From contig JALNYV010000001.1 in NCBI GenBank assembly GCA_023229785.1, forward strand, positions 62,001 to 126,000: 64,000 nucleotides of DNA, in the 5' to 3' direction. Source of the stretch: Candidatus Dojkabacteria bacterium. GTDB lineage: Bacteria > Patescibacteria > Dojkabacteria > SC72. Every line of letters starts with the position of its first letter. Within the stretch, counting starts at the first letter, position 1. Made by a program: the position numbers and the translations under genes. Positions 1 through 11,000 of this stretch are shown piece after piece. Below the pieces are notes generated by a model. It was not told the DNA's origin. It did no database searches and worked only from the letters and a program-made list of their open reading frames with translations.

Positions 1-324
1 AGTTTAAATACATTGCCGACTCTTACTGTTGAAAATATAAAACTAGATTTTACAAATAATAAGGTTGTATTTATTGATACTAGTAAGGAAGTAGTTTTGA
101 GTAATAAGGAGAGCGCCGTACTTGAGTATTTAATTAGGAATATTGGAAAGGTTGTAAGTAGCGAAGAGCTTCTTTCTCATGTTTGGGATAGCAATGTTGA
201 TATGTTTACAAACACAGTAAAAACCCATATAGCAACACTTAGAAATAAACTAGAGAAGAGTGGAAAGATTATTAGAACCATTAGAGGTAAGGGATATATT
301 ATTGATGTTGATCATGAAATTTAA
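1..324 (+). CDS. Response regulator, OmpR/PhoB type, C-terminal DNA-binding part (5' cut by window edge)
   Basis: The reading frame is open to base 1, so the gene starts before the window and its receiver domain is missing here. What remains is a winged-helix effector domain: the stretch with ESAVLEYLIRN followed by VSSEELLSHVW and the recognition-helix/wing segment TNTVKTHIATLRNKLE and IRTIRGKGYII is typical of the OmpR/PhoB family. It would bind promoter DNA after phosphorylation by the kinase encoded next. The stop overlaps the kinase start by 11 bp, so the two are translationally coupled. Targets are not visible, but the ABC exporter genes just downstream are the obvious candidates by context. 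Family assignment is secure; the signal sensed is unknown. Confidence 0.92.
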   Translation, partial: SLNTLPTLTVENIKLDFTNNKVVFIDTSKEVVLSNKESAVLEYLIRNIGKVVSSEELLSHVWDSNVDMFTNTVKTHIATLRNKLEKSGKIIRTIRGKGYIIDVDHEI

Positions 325-1447
325 AAGATTTATCAATACAATTAAATTCAAGTTAATCCTTTGGATAAGCCTTCTTTTAATTATCTCTACAGCCGGCACG
401 TTTTATTTTGTAAACTCATCTATTTCAACCTACTATAATGCGGTACCTGTTGGGCAGAAGTTTATTCGCCCTAATATAATTGATGATGATATCGTTCAAA
501 CAATAACCGATGATAGGAATGCTCTGCAAGATAAGGTGTTTTTAGATTCATTGATTGCTGTTTTGGTTCAAATAATTATCTGTGGTGTTGGTAGCTATTT
601 ATTGATAAAGCAGATGATTGACCCGTTGGAAGAGGTAAATAAGATGTTAAGGGAGATTAATGAAAAAATGTTATACAAAAGGGTTGATATAGATGGCCAA
701 AGTGATGAAATGAACGAACTGATTTACAGCTTTAATGGAATGATGGGGAGGCTTAATATCGCATTTACTGGCCAGAAGCAATTTGTAGAAAATGTAAGCC
801 ATGAGATTAAAACCCCACTTACTATCATTAAGACAAATTTGGAATCAATTAGTTATCAAAAAGATATTTCAAAAGAAGAAACTACTGAAGCAATTAAAAC
901 GTCAATTAACTCAATTAAGTTTTTAAATAATCTTGTTGATAACCTTCTTCTTCTCTCATTTTTAAATAATCAGAAGATCAAAAATAGTAAATTAAATATT
1001 GTAAACACTGTAAAAGAGACAGTAAAAGATTTAGAAAGCATAGCTTTAAATAGAAAGATTAGTATTGAACAAAAGTTAGAAAAAAATAAGGATGTGAATA
1101 TAGTTGCAAATGATATTCTAATTAAAAGGTCTATCTCAAATATATTAGAAAACGCAATTAAGTATTCCAATGAGGGAAATAAAGTAGTTATTAAATTGGA
1201 AACTAGTATGAATTTAGTTAGTATTAGCATTACAAATTATGAAAATGTCATTTCTGATGAAAATAAGAATAAGATATTTGAAAGATTCTTTAGAGCGGAC
1301 AAATCAAGATCAAGAGTAACTGGTGGAAGTGGGCTTGGGCTTTCTATTGCTCGTGAAATTATTGAGATGTATAGCGGTGAGATTAAACTTGAGACAGACG
1401 AAAATAGCAACACCTTTATTATCTCACTTCCAATTTCAAAAAGTTAA
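314..1447 (+). CDS. Membrane sensor histidine kinase
   Basis: I place the start at the ATG at 314 (MKFKRFINTI), inside the response-regulator gene, because translation from there gives a clean N-terminal membrane helix; an upstream in-frame start at 260 only adds residues read from the regulator. Of 377 residues, helices lie at about 12-34 and 79-101, with a short extracytoplasmic loop of roughly 45 residues between them. A HAMP linker follows, then the dimerisation/phosphoacceptor helix with VSHEIKTPLT (His163), the N box NAIKYSNEGN and the G box GGSGLGLSIAREII. All motifs needed for an active kinase are present. The short loop suggests sensing within or near the membrane, as in kinases that monitor envelope stress or partner exporters; this is inference. 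Confidence 0.95.
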   Translation: MKFKRFINTIKFKLILWISLLLIISTAGTFYFVNSSISTYYNAVPVGQKFIRPNIIDDDIVQTITDDRNALQDKVFLDSLIAVLVQIIICGVGSYLLIKQMIDPLEEVNKMLREINEKMLYKRVDIDGQSDEMNELIYSFNGMMGRLNIAFTGQKQFVENVSHEIKTPLTIIKTNLESISYQKDISKEETTEAIKTSINSIKFLNNLVDNLLLLSFLNNQKIKNSKLNIVNTVKETVKDLESIALNRKISIEQKLEKNKDVNIVANDILIKRSISNILENAIKYSNEGNKVVIKLETSMNLVSISITNYENVISDENKNKIFERFFRADKSRSRVTGGSGLGLSIAREIIEMYSGEIKLETDENSNTFIISLPISKS

Positions 1448-1503
1448 CATTGGTTTTACTTTCAAATAGTATCATTAAGCAAACTTAAATTAGTAATTTG
1501 TTT

Positions 1504-2181
1504 ATGAACATTATTGAAGTAAAGCATATATCAAAGGAGTTCAAGGATAAAAATGCCCATGTATTAGCACTTAGCGACATCAGTTTTTCACTTAAAGAAG
1601 GAGATGACCTAGCAATCATTGGCCCCTCTGGAAGTGGTAAGACGACCCTACTTCAAATACTTGGAGGTATTAGTAATCCTACAAAGGGAGAGGTTTTAAT
1701 TAATGAGAAGAAGGTTAACAAGGGAAATGATAATAAGATATCAGAGTTTAGAAATCTAACAGTTGGTTTTGTTTTTCAGAATATATATCTTCAGGACTAT
1801 TTAACAGCAAAGGAGAATGTAATGATTCCAATGCTTATAAAAGGAATTTCCAAAAAACAAGCAGGTATTAAAGCTGAGAAACTACTTGATATGGTTGAAC
1901 TTAGCAATCGTGCAAATCACAGGCCTAGCAAATTAAGTGGTGGAGAAGAGCAAAGGGTTGCAATAGCAAGAGCACTAGCAAATGATCCAAAGATACTCTT
2001 TGCAGATGAGCCAACAGCAAAGTTAGATGAAAGGAATAGAAAGAGAATATTTGAGATTTTTAAAACTATTAGTGATGCTGGAATTAGTATTGTAGTTATT
2101 ACGCATGATACTTCATATGCAAAAGTATTCAAAAACGTTATTTACCTTGAAGAAGGTAAATTAAAGAAGAAAACATTTTAA
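1504..2181 (+). CDS. ABC transporter ATP-binding protein, MacB/LolD type
   Basis: Start taken at the ATG at 1504 (MNIIEVKHIS); a TTG two codons earlier is possible. The 225-residue nucleotide-binding domain has Walker A GPSGSGKTT, the Q-loop GFVFQNIYLQDYLT, the signature LSGGEEQRVAIARAL and Walker B ILFADEPT followed by AKLDERN, where the family usually has GNLD. This is the family that powers MacB/LolE/FtsX-like permeases working on substrates at the outer face of the membrane rather than by classic transport. It lies 56 bp after the kinase and 18 bp before a matching permease, so regulator, kinase, ATPase and permease probably form one operon. Substrate unknown; an antimicrobial peptide or envelope component is plausible. 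Confidence 0.95.
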   Translation: MNIIEVKHISKEFKDKNAHVLALSDISFSLKEGDDLAIIGPSGSGKTTLLQILGGISNPTKGEVLINEKKVNKGNDNKISEFRNLTVGFVFQNIYLQDYLTAKENVMIPMLIKGISKKQAGIKAEKLLDMVELSNRANHRPSKLSGGEEQRVAIARALANDPKILFADEPTAKLDERNRKRIFEIFKTISDAGISIVVITHDTSYAKVFKNVIYLEEGKLKKKTF

Positions 2182-2199
2182 TTTTTAATCAGAAATAAT

Positions 2200-4008
2200 A
2201 TGAAATTATTTAGCTTCGGTTTTATTAATTTTAAGAAATTAAGGATACATAAAGGTAAAGCTTTGTTTTTAATTATTCCAATGACAGTTCTTGTTGCAAT
2301 AATGGTAATTGTAGCAAGTCAGATTAAAAATATTCAGCAAGGTATTGATGAGAGTATATTTGGAACAATTAAAACCCAATCTACAGTGCTTCTTCTAACA
2401 AAAGAAACGAATACTTCAACAACAGGAAGGCCGGAAGCTAATTTCAATTTTAACAATACATTTACACCAACAGATATAAGTACGGTAAGTAGTGTTAGCA
2501 ATGTCGTATCAGCAACACTCAATAGTGAGGTGCCAATTACAAATATTATTTCAACTGACCTTTTTTCAGATATTTCGTATAAGTTATCAAATTTAGCCGA
2601 ACTTGATAGCTCAAGTGCATCTGTTTATACTGATAAAGATTTTTCATATGTTTCAGGGCAAGCAATACCAATAATTCTTAATGCCAACACCTTTAGTCAA
2701 AGTTATGAGGATTGGGGTGGTAAGAGCAGTATTACTATAGATTTTACGCAAGTAAAACGCCCTACTTCTACCTCAAAGCCAACTGCGGCTACAACAAACC
2801 CTATTGAATCGTTAACTCCAATTAAAACTAAAGCCATTGAGTATACTAAAGAAGATTTAATTGGCAAAACATTCACTATTCAATTTGGAGGACTTGACGA
2901 GATAAAGAAGTACTCTGTAGCACAGGAAAGTGGTGCGATGGTATTTACTAAAATTTCAAACTCGGCGTACAAAGAGCTTATTGCTACTAGAAAAGAAGCT
3001 ATTTCAACATATTGGAAATATTCAAAGATATCTAAGCCTCAAACATACACATTTGTTGTTGCTGGAATTATAGATGATACCTCAAATAGAAATTCATATA
3101 TTCCTTCAACATTTGCAAATGTATTAATGCAAAATTATGTAAATAATCAATTAAAGGCGGTAACTACAAAGGTTCCTGTAAGTCTATTAAGTAGCACATA
3201 CACTGGTTTAACATTTAATGGGACAGAACTAACCTCCGCAAGTAGTGTTAGAGGTTTTAGAGTAAGTGGTGGGATGGGTGGTGGGTTTGCCGGAATCGGA
3301 GATCAGAGTAATACGACAAGTTATAGTATTCCAGGGCTCGTTATTCAAACCGATGAGCAAACTGGAGATGTTGTAGGTGTTGCTACAAACACAAATATAT
3401 ATAAGAACTCAATAAAGACAAGTGATATTATGACAGTTAAGATAAATGATGTAAGTAATCGTACGCAAGTAATTACTGATTTAAATGCTAAAGGATATGC
3501 TTTTACTGATAGTAATAAGCTTGATATGTTCAGTAATATTCAGAGTATATTAAATAAGGTTTCGAGTGGATTAACTATATTTTTCGTCATTCTTTCCGCT
3601 TCTGTCATTATTCTGACTATGTCTAAGTTTGTTTCTGAAAGTGTTGCAGAAATTGGTGTATTTAGAGCTATTGGAATGAAGAAAATATCTGTACTACTTC
3701 TCTTTCTGATGCAAAGTGTGTTGTACAGTGTATTTGGTTATATATTTGGAATCGGCATTGGAATAGGATTAAACATATTACTGGCAACAGTAGTCTCGAA
3801 TTGGTTTCAAAATATGATAACTACTACTGTGGGACAGTCATTTGGTGTTATCAATCAGGTAAGTAGTAGTCTATTTACTAATCTCGATATCAGTTCAATT
3901 GGAATGTACAGCGCTATTCTGGCTGGGATTGTCTTTGTAATATCTATAATTCCTGCCTTTAGGGCATCAAGTATTAGTCCAATGGAGGCGATTAAAGGAG
4001 AGAAATAG
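2200..4008 (+). CDS. FtsX/MacB-like ABC transporter permease
   Basis: 602 residues with the usual topology: one N-terminal helix (about 18-40, LFLIIPMTVLVAIMVIVAS), a large extracytoplasmic domain of about 400 residues, then three helices in the last 150 residues. The last block has the FtsX signature region with KFVSESVAEIGVFRAIG, the segment that contacts the ATPase. The extracytoplasmic part is Ser/Thr-rich and contains a Pro/Thr-rich insert near residues 185-205 and a Gly-rich stretch near 355-370, so its size and loops exceed a plain MacB periplasmic domain. It pairs with the ATPase 18 bp upstream. The sequence ends IPAFRASSISPMEAI, a common C-terminal motif in this family. Substrate unknown. 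Confidence 0.92.
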   Translation: MKLFSFGFINFKKLRIHKGKALFLIIPMTVLVAIMVIVASQIKNIQQGIDESIFGTIKTQSTVLLLTKETNTSTTGRPEANFNFNNTFTPTDISTVSSVSNVVSATLNSEVPITNIISTDLFSDISYKLSNLAELDSSSASVYTDKDFSYVSGQAIPIILNANTFSQSYEDWGGKSSITIDFTQVKRPTSTSKPTAATTNPIESLTPIKTKAIEYTKEDLIGKTFTIQFGGLDEIKKYSVAQESGAMVFTKISNSAYKELIATRKEAISTYWKYSKISKPQTYTFVVAGIIDDTSNRNSYIPSTFANVLMQNYVNNQLKAVTTKVPVSLLSSTYTGLTFNGTELTSASSVRGFRVSGGMGGGFAGIGDQSNTTSYSIPGLVIQTDEQTGDVVGVATNTNIYKNSIKTSDIMTVKINDVSNRTQVITDLNAKGYAFTDSNKLDMFSNIQSILNKVSSGLTIFFVILSASVIILTMSKFVSESVAEIGVFRAIGMKKISVLLLFLMQSVLYSVFGYIFGIGIGIGLNILLATVVSNWFQNMITTTVGQSFGVINQVSSSLFTNLDISSIGMYSAILAGIVFVISIIPAFRASSISPMEAIKGEK

Positions 4009-4023
4009 CTAGAAACTATTCAT

Positions 4024-4054
4024 TTGATACTGTATGTGTGATATACAGTATCAA
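4024..4054. promoter_or_regulatory. Perfect 12-bp inverted repeat overlapping a -10 element; candidate operator
   Basis: The arm TTGATACTGTAT (4024-4035) is repeated as its exact reverse complement ATACAGTATCAA (4043-4054), with a 7-base spacer. The right arm contains the presumed -10 TATACA (4042-4047, preceded by TG-A) and ends on the first base of the start codon at 4054. A dimeric repressor here would block initiation directly. The small winged-helix protein encoded at 4680-4961, facing this gene, is the nearest candidate binder; the upstream two-component system is the alternative. Confidence 0.6.
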
Positions 4055-4683
4055 TGGATAAGAGAATATATAAATATTTAGGCCTATTTCTATCGATACT
4101 GCTATTTTTAACTCTTCTAATTCTTTCAAATACCTTTTCTCAACAACAGATTACTGACTTCATTTTAAAGGCTGGGATATGGGCTCCCCTACTGTATCTA
4201 CTCGTGCAAATAGCAGGACAGGTATTTGCACCTCTTAGCACATCTGTCCTGTTTGTAGCTAGTTTTGTGATGTTTGGGAAAATGGCTATTGCATACGCCA
4301 TAATTGTGTGGATAGTTTCTTCAATTATTAACTTTCTGATTGCGAGAAGGTTTGGAAAGCCTGTTTTGAAGTTCTTTTTAGGAGATGAGGGTGTTAACAA
4401 GGTTGAGGATATCGCTAAAAAGTTAAATAACAAGCATTTATATCTTTTACGTATTCTCACATTTTTTACAAATGATTTTGCATCATATGCATTTGGGCTA
4501 ACAAATATATCGTTTGTAAATTATATGTTTGCAACTATTTTGAGCATCATTCCTTGGACAGTAATCATGGGATTAGTAACAAAAGGAAATGACACGATAC
4601 TTATTACAACAATTAAAGTGTTTGGAATAATGATTCCTTTTGCAATAATAAGCTATCTCTTTTTTAAAGAGAAAAAGAGTTAG
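4054..4683 (+). CDS. VTT/DedA-family (TVP38/SNARE-associated) membrane protein
   Basis: 209 residues, mostly hydrophobic, with about five or six membrane segments. The central region FAPLSTSVLFVASFVMFG and the later stretch with NFLIARRFGKPVLKFFLG match the VTT domain, which includes half-helices and a conserved Gly/Arg region (R-FG). Family members include lipid scramblases or flippases that recycle undecaprenyl phosphate or other phospholipids; which activity applies here cannot be read from sequence. The gene follows the exporter permease after 45 bp but has its own -10 (TATACA, 4042-4047) inside a perfect inverted repeat, so it can be controlled separately. Its 3' end overlaps the convergent regulator gene by 4 bp. 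Confidence 0.85.
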   Translation: MDKRIYKYLGLFLSILLFLTLLILSNTFSQQQITDFILKAGIWAPLLYLLVQIAGQVFAPLSTSVLFVASFVMFGKMAIAYAIIVWIVSSIINFLIARRFGKPVLKFFLGDEGVNKVEDIAKKLNNKHLYLLRILTFFTNDFASYAFGLTNISFVNYMFATILSIIPWTVIMGLVTKGNDTILITTIKVFGIMIPFAIISYLFFKEKKS

Positions 4684-4961
4684 ATATGCTCTAATATTTC
4701 GCTAACTATATCAGTCTCGTCACTATTGTATATCTCGTAGGATGCAAATTCCTCGCCTTGTTCACTACTTACTAATGATAAATCCTCCATTTCTTTGCAA
4801 AACATTTCTACCTTACTAACCGTCATATCAATTTCTTCTGCTAACGTTTGTGAGCTAATTGGTCCTTCATTTTCATCTAAATATGAAAATATTTGAAGAA
4901 TATACGGGTTTGAAAGGGCCTCGAAGAGCTTTGAGTAACGAGAAGCCTCAGAATATGTCAT
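4680..4961 (-). CDS. Small winged-helix (ArsR-like) transcriptional regulator
   Basis: 93 residues from the ATG at 4961 (MTYSEASRYSKLFEAL); a TTG six codons upstream is the alternative. The pattern SKLFEALSNPYILQIFSYL, then SSQTLAEEIDMTVSKVEMF and a wing region is that of the ArsR/HTH_20 wHTH fold. The metal-binding ELCVC-type motif of classical ArsR proteins is not seen; only one Cys (in EMFCKEM) occurs, so metal sensing is unlikely. It is convergent with, and overlaps by 4 bp, the VTT gene, whose promoter carries a perfect 12-bp inverted repeat that this protein might bind. That link is inference. Confidence 0.75.
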   Translation of the reverse strand: MTYSEASRYSKLFEALSNPYILQIFSYLDENEGPISSQTLAEEIDMTVSKVEMFCKEMEDLSLVSSEQGEEFASYEIYNSDETDIVSEILEHI

Positions 4962-4985
4962 TTTATATATGATTAACAACTTAAT

Positions 4986-5012
4986 GAAGGCAGGGCATTT
5001 AGCTCTGCCTTC
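4986..5012. terminator. Stem-loop between the wHTH gene and the giant surface-protein gene
   Basis: GAAGGCAGGGC (4986-4996) pairs with GCTCTGCCTTC (5002-5012) over 11 positions with one G-T, extended by two A-T pairs, around a 5-base loop. It lies 10 bp past the stop of the giant minus-strand gene, where a terminator is expected. There is no clear U-run on either side, so it may act as an mRNA 3'-end stabiliser or a weak terminator. Confidence 0.55.
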
Positions 5013-5022
5013 ATATTATATA

Positions 5023-8000
5023 CTATTTTCTTTTTCTAACGATGTAGTACCCTGCTGTAAGTACAATTAGCGTTAGAAGGGGGATTATTACCCATAGCCA
5101 GTTAAAAGGTGTGCTTTCAGTTGTAGCTATGAAGTTGATTCCTTCTACATTACTTCCTTCTGTTAACTCAACTGTTTTTGAAGCGTCTCCACTTAATTTT
5201 ACATTTGTAGGTAGAGTTGTGCTATCAATTTCAACAGTGTAGCTTGTTGGACATGCGTTTACTGACCAATATCCACTGTTATTTGTTGTAACAGTTGTAA
5301 GTAGTGTTTTTACGCCACTGGTATCAGTATAGTATATGTTCATTTTGACGTTTGCTACTCCAGATTCATTTGAATCCATACTATCATTGTTATTTTTATC
5401 AACATATACATATCCTGATAGTAGTTGTTGCGTTGTACATGTTAAGCCAAGTACCTCTCCTGTTTCCTCTGGTGTTTCAGTAGTAGTAGATGCTACTGTT
5501 TGAACCCCTTGTACTGCAGCAATTGTTGGAGCTGGATTTACATTTACTGTTCTTGTGACTTGGTCAGCTGCATTTCCAGCTGCATCACTAACATTATATG
5601 TAACTGTATATGTCCCTAATGCATTTTCATTTACAGGATTGAAAACCAGAACATTGGCAGAAATATTGCCATCAATGAGGTCGGTCGCGTCTGCTCCAAG
5701 GTCGTTGTATGTACTTCCAATAATAATACTTATCGGACTTCCACCAAGCCTTGTGATAACTGGCTTTGTGCTGTCAAGGTAGATTGGGCCTACGTGTTTT
5801 GGAAGTGACCAGTTTCCTGCCATATCAACTGTTTTAATATGGAAATACCAGGTTCCATCCACTAATGTTCCACTGGTTGCTGACGATATATACTTATCAA
5901 CTACATCTAGTATATTTGGATCACTGTCTGCTACTTGTGTAAATGAGTATGCAAATCCATTTACTCCACTTAAGTCATCATGTGCTGGAATAACCGGAAC
6001 AATTTCCTGTGCTTCTATCGAGCCAAGGTCAGCTGTCCAATTAGCAGTAATTACATTTGTACTTGTGTGAGTATCAACAAGCGGAGTTGTAGTAACATCT
6101 GGATTTGTTGGAGCTGTTTTATCAATCTTTATGTATTTATAACCATTTGTATCTTCTACATTTCCAGCTCTATCTTCTGAGTAGTAATACACGAAATTCT
6201 CTCCCTCAGTTGATACCGTAAATGTACTTCCCTCGCTAAATGCGATTTTATCGAAGCTGTAATATGTTTTATAACATCCACTTCCATCTACATCAGTACA
6301 TATTAGTGTGACAACTACATCACTGTTATGCCAGTTGTCGTCTACACCACTAATTGTGGTAACTGGGGCAACCATTGGTGTTGAATACTCTTGGTAAGGT
6401 GTTACTGCTTGAGTGTTTCCTGCAAGATCATGAATATTCTGTACTCCCCACATTTGCTCTGGAGATACATACCAACCTGGAGTTGTAAATGTTATTGTAG
6501 CAACAAATGTTGATTCATCATAAGAAATTGTTGCATCGTCTACTAGGTCTCCACTACCACCAGCTGTTGGCCAGTTTGAAAGATAGTAGTTAGCAGCATC
6601 TTCCGCTTGGCTTTTTACTACATTCTCGCTGAACCTTGCTAGGATACTGGTTCCTGCAAATCCGATTATTGGGAAATCTAAGTCAACTGTTGGAGATATA
6701 TCGTCCCATGTAAACGAATCTGAGGAGTTTGATGAGATATTAAATACATTATCTTTTGCATACGCATTAACAGTGTATGTAACTCCATCGGTAAATGAAA
6801 TTCCTGTACCGTCATAACTCCAGGTGGTTGTTCCAATTGGTGTAAGTATTTTAGACAGAACGCAAGAACTGCACCAAGTAGCTCCGTTCCAGAATTTATT
6901 ATCTGAATTTCTTTGTATTGTCAGATAAACCTTACTTACCCCACTTACATTATCAGATGAAGTACCATTAATTACTGTACTGCCAAATGTTGCATTTCCA
7001 TAGAAATCATTCGCAATAGCTACTGTTGTATTCGGTCTATTTCTATCTGAAGTTCGTACAACTTGAGTCCCTACGCTCTCATTTCCAAGTAGGTCTTGTG
7101 CTTTTACATTGGCATTAACTACTTGATTTTCAGAAGCAGAAAATGTCTTCAGACATGTTCCTAATATATAGGTTCCTGATACCCATGTGGCTCCTCCATC
7201 GATTGTAAGCTTGCACGAAGAAGCATTTAATCCTCTTCTTGCATTTGTCTCACTATAGCTTTCACTTACTGGAGCTGAAACTATAAATCCGTTTCCATTA
7301 ATATATGGATTGAAGTCAACTACATAACTAACTGTGCCAATAACTGGCCCAGTTGTATCAACTTTAATATCTGAAACTATTACTGTAGTTGTATTGTATG
7401 CATTATCTCTTGCAACAACTTCAATATTATATCTACCTGTAGGTACCATACATAGTAGGTCATTATTTACATTTATATTCCATGTACCATCAGCAATGTT
7501 GTAATTGGCACTACATGTTGCTGGAATTGCAGGGGAAGTAAACCAATGGAAATATGCAGTGATATCTTGTATTCCTGATGTAGCATCTGTTGCTGTTCCT
7601 GCTATCTGGAATATATTTCCCCATGCATCATCTGCTGGTGTACTTACATTAAGTGTTGGACTAGTAGTATCAATTATAAATGGTCCAATATGAACTGTTG
7701 AGGTCCAGTTTCCTGCATTATCAACAGTTCTAAGAGTAAAGTACCAAGTACCATCTGCAAGTGTACCACTTGTTGCATAGGTATCAGTTGTCATAAGTAC
7801 ATCATTTGGTATTGCACTTACATCAGTAGAAAATAGGTAGGAGTAACCTGCAACTCCACTAAGTGCATCGTATGCACCACCAAAGATTCCTACATCTGGC
7901 CAATCAACATTAATGACATTATTAGTTGTTACTCCAGCTCTTGTATGAGTGAAAGATGTTGGGTCAATTGGGTTTACACTGTCATATATAAATGAATCAG

Positions 8001-11000
8001 AACTACCTTGTGCAATGTGGTTTACTGAATCGGTTGCATAAGGTGTTACAGTATATCTAGTACCGTTTACTAAAGCAGTTTTACTCAATCCGCCATATGT
8101 CCAGGTTGCAAAAGGTGTTACATTTAAAAATGTTGGAGCATAGCAGAAGAGGTAGCAGAATGATGTACCGCTCCAATATCTATTATCTGTTCTTTTTATT
8201 GTAACCTTTAGTAATTCAACTTGGCTTGCTGAATCAGTTGCTACTCCATTAATAGTTCCTGAATCATAAGTAAGAGGTCCATAGTAGTTCTTTGCAATAG
8301 TTACTGCCGTAACTGGGTTATTGGCATCAGATATTCTAGTGGTGGAAGTATCTCCAGTATTTCCAGCTATGTCCTTTACAGAAGCAGTAATTACTATTGC
8401 CGTAGGATCATCTGGAGTATGTGTCATTAATACACACCTATTTGCAATATATGTTCCAATTTCCTCTATTCCATTAAATGAAAATCTGCATGATGTGCTA
8501 TCAATTCCAGTAAAGCTATCTGTTACTCTCGCACTTACAATGAAGCCATTTCCAAATAGATATGGGTTGTAATCAACTGTAAAGAGTAGGCCTGAGAATT
8601 TAAGATCTGTTACTGATGGTTTTGTTCTATCAACAATATCAACAACTCTAATTACTTGGGTTGCGTGATTTCCTGATGAATCAACTGCATCGTAGGTAAC
8701 AGTGTATGAACCAACGTGTAAGATATCAATGTATTCGACAATTGAAACTCCTAGACCTGAATCATAGTTATCTGAAACTGTTGCTCCAGGTTCGCTGTAT
8801 GAGTTTCCGCCCTCAATAGTTAGTGGATTGTCACCTAGTAATGTAATTACGGGAGCCTGGGTATCTACTACTCGAACTTCCCTAACTTTTTGAATAGCGG
8901 CGTTTCCTGCTGTATCAGTAACATCATAGGTTACATAATATGTTCCTAAAACTGATGTATTAACTGATGATGCATCTATTGTAGCTAATAAGCCTAAGTC
9001 GTGATTATCAGTTACTGATGCAAATTGTTCAATATATGGGCTGAATACTTCAATTATTTGAGGATTAGGATCATATAGTGTAATAACTGGTGCTGTAGAA
9101 TCATAAATTACTTTACAACTTCCTGCTAAGGATTTTTCTGATAATGACCATACGGACTTATTTCCAGCAACGTCAACTGATCTAACAGCATATCCGTAAG
9201 CTCCTTCCGCAGGTGGCATCCAAGTATTTGGATATTCTGAATTTGTTACAGATTGTTCGTTAATACCAATATGTCCATCTGGCCAGAAGGATGTATATTC
9301 GAAGTGTGAGAAGCTTGGATCTCCAGTTATATTATTCCAGTCTGGAGTTACAGCTTGTAATTGAATTACAGAATCACATGCAATATCTGTTGTCCTTGTA
9401 GTGTTTTGGAATTTAAGCCCTGTTGGTGCTGCAGGAGCATGTGTATCAAGTGTTACGTTCCAAATTGTGCTCCAACCGCTTTTATTTCCAGCTGCATCAA
9501 TGGCTCTAACTTGCCAATACCATACCCCATCAGGTGCTCCTGATGAATGAATCATATTTGAAGGGAGTATATTTGATTTCCAAAGCCCTGTTGTCAATAC
9601 TCCACCAGTTTGAGCTGGATTAAGAGATGACTGGAACTCATAGGTTAATGGCAGTGAGCTGTCAGTAGAAGCATTCCAAGTGAAATCAAAATTATTTGTA
9701 GGAATCACTGACAAATGAGGAAGTCCTCCTGTTGGAATATTTGGAGAAGTTTTATCGTATGTTACAGAGCATTGTTGCGCTACTCCGACATTTTCTGCTT
9801 GGTCTGTACCAAAAACAGAAACAACATATGTTCCTTCTGCAGGTATCATTCCATTGTGATGAGTATTTGTAGTTGTAGTTGAAAATCCGGCTGCAGGGCC
9901 ACTTACAATAGTGTACTTATATGTAACTGGTAATGTTTCAGTATTCGTTAGTTCCCATTCAAATGAAATAAAACCAGTGCTGTTATATGAACCGCAAGTT
10001 TTAGTTGAAGGACTAGTGTTGTATGTAGCACTTGTTTGATCTTTGAAACCAGTAAATGAAATTACTGGAGCGGTAGCATCTCCGTTAAAGTAGTCAACAC
10101 TTCCTCCTGAGGAATAATCATCAGTTGCACTACATGTTCCGTGAGTATAAGGGGAAGCATCACAATTATGATTAATTTTTGATTCTTGGCTGTTTAATGA
10201 TAATAGACCAGACCAAGTATTTGATTTTAGATCAATGTTTCCAGGATTATCATATGTTACATTCCAATAGTTATTAGTGAATGTATTATTTACAGCTGTT
10301 AAGCCACTTGATGTTGAATACTCATAAAGACCGCTGTCGTTATTGGAAATTGTATTTCCACTTATTGAGACACCATTTCCTTCTTGATATAGAAGTATAC
10401 CTGCTGAAGCATGATTATATGTTGTATCAGAAGGCTTATCATAAATATTTCCAGAAATATTACTCGAGGTTATTAACCCAGTTGCTCCCCTACTGATTTG
10501 AATTCCATTTTGAGCAATAAAATCAATTGAGCCAAGACCAGTGACTGTAGAATCTGAGATATCAGCGTATGACCCTACATTATCTACTACAATCCCACCT
10601 TTTTGGTAGTTTGTAACAGTGAGATATCGTCCGTGTAGTGTCCCAACTTGTCCAAGTGATTGCCTACCAACAAATATACCTGCTCCATTTTGACATCCAC
10701 TTGCTGGATTATCTCTAATATCATTAACTGTAATATGATTGGCTCTAAGTGTTGCTCCTCCACCTATAAAAATTCCAAATTGAATACTGCCACAAGAACT
10801 TGGTCCAGGACCAATAATTGACATATCAGTCATAGTAACCATCTTTCCGTTGTTCACAAGTACAATTGCTTTTGTAGATGGTCCCATTGGGCTATCAACT
10901 AATACTGAAGGCGCTTGGATTATCGTGCCTCCTTCTGTTTGTCCAAAAATTGTTACATCTTTAGAAACGACCAATTGTTCAGTATATGTTCCGTTGGAAA

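Noticed and set aside
260..313. Upstream start for the histidine kinase
   Set aside because: The extra 18 residues are read from the response-regulator coding sequence in another frame and lie before a normal membrane-protein start at 314.
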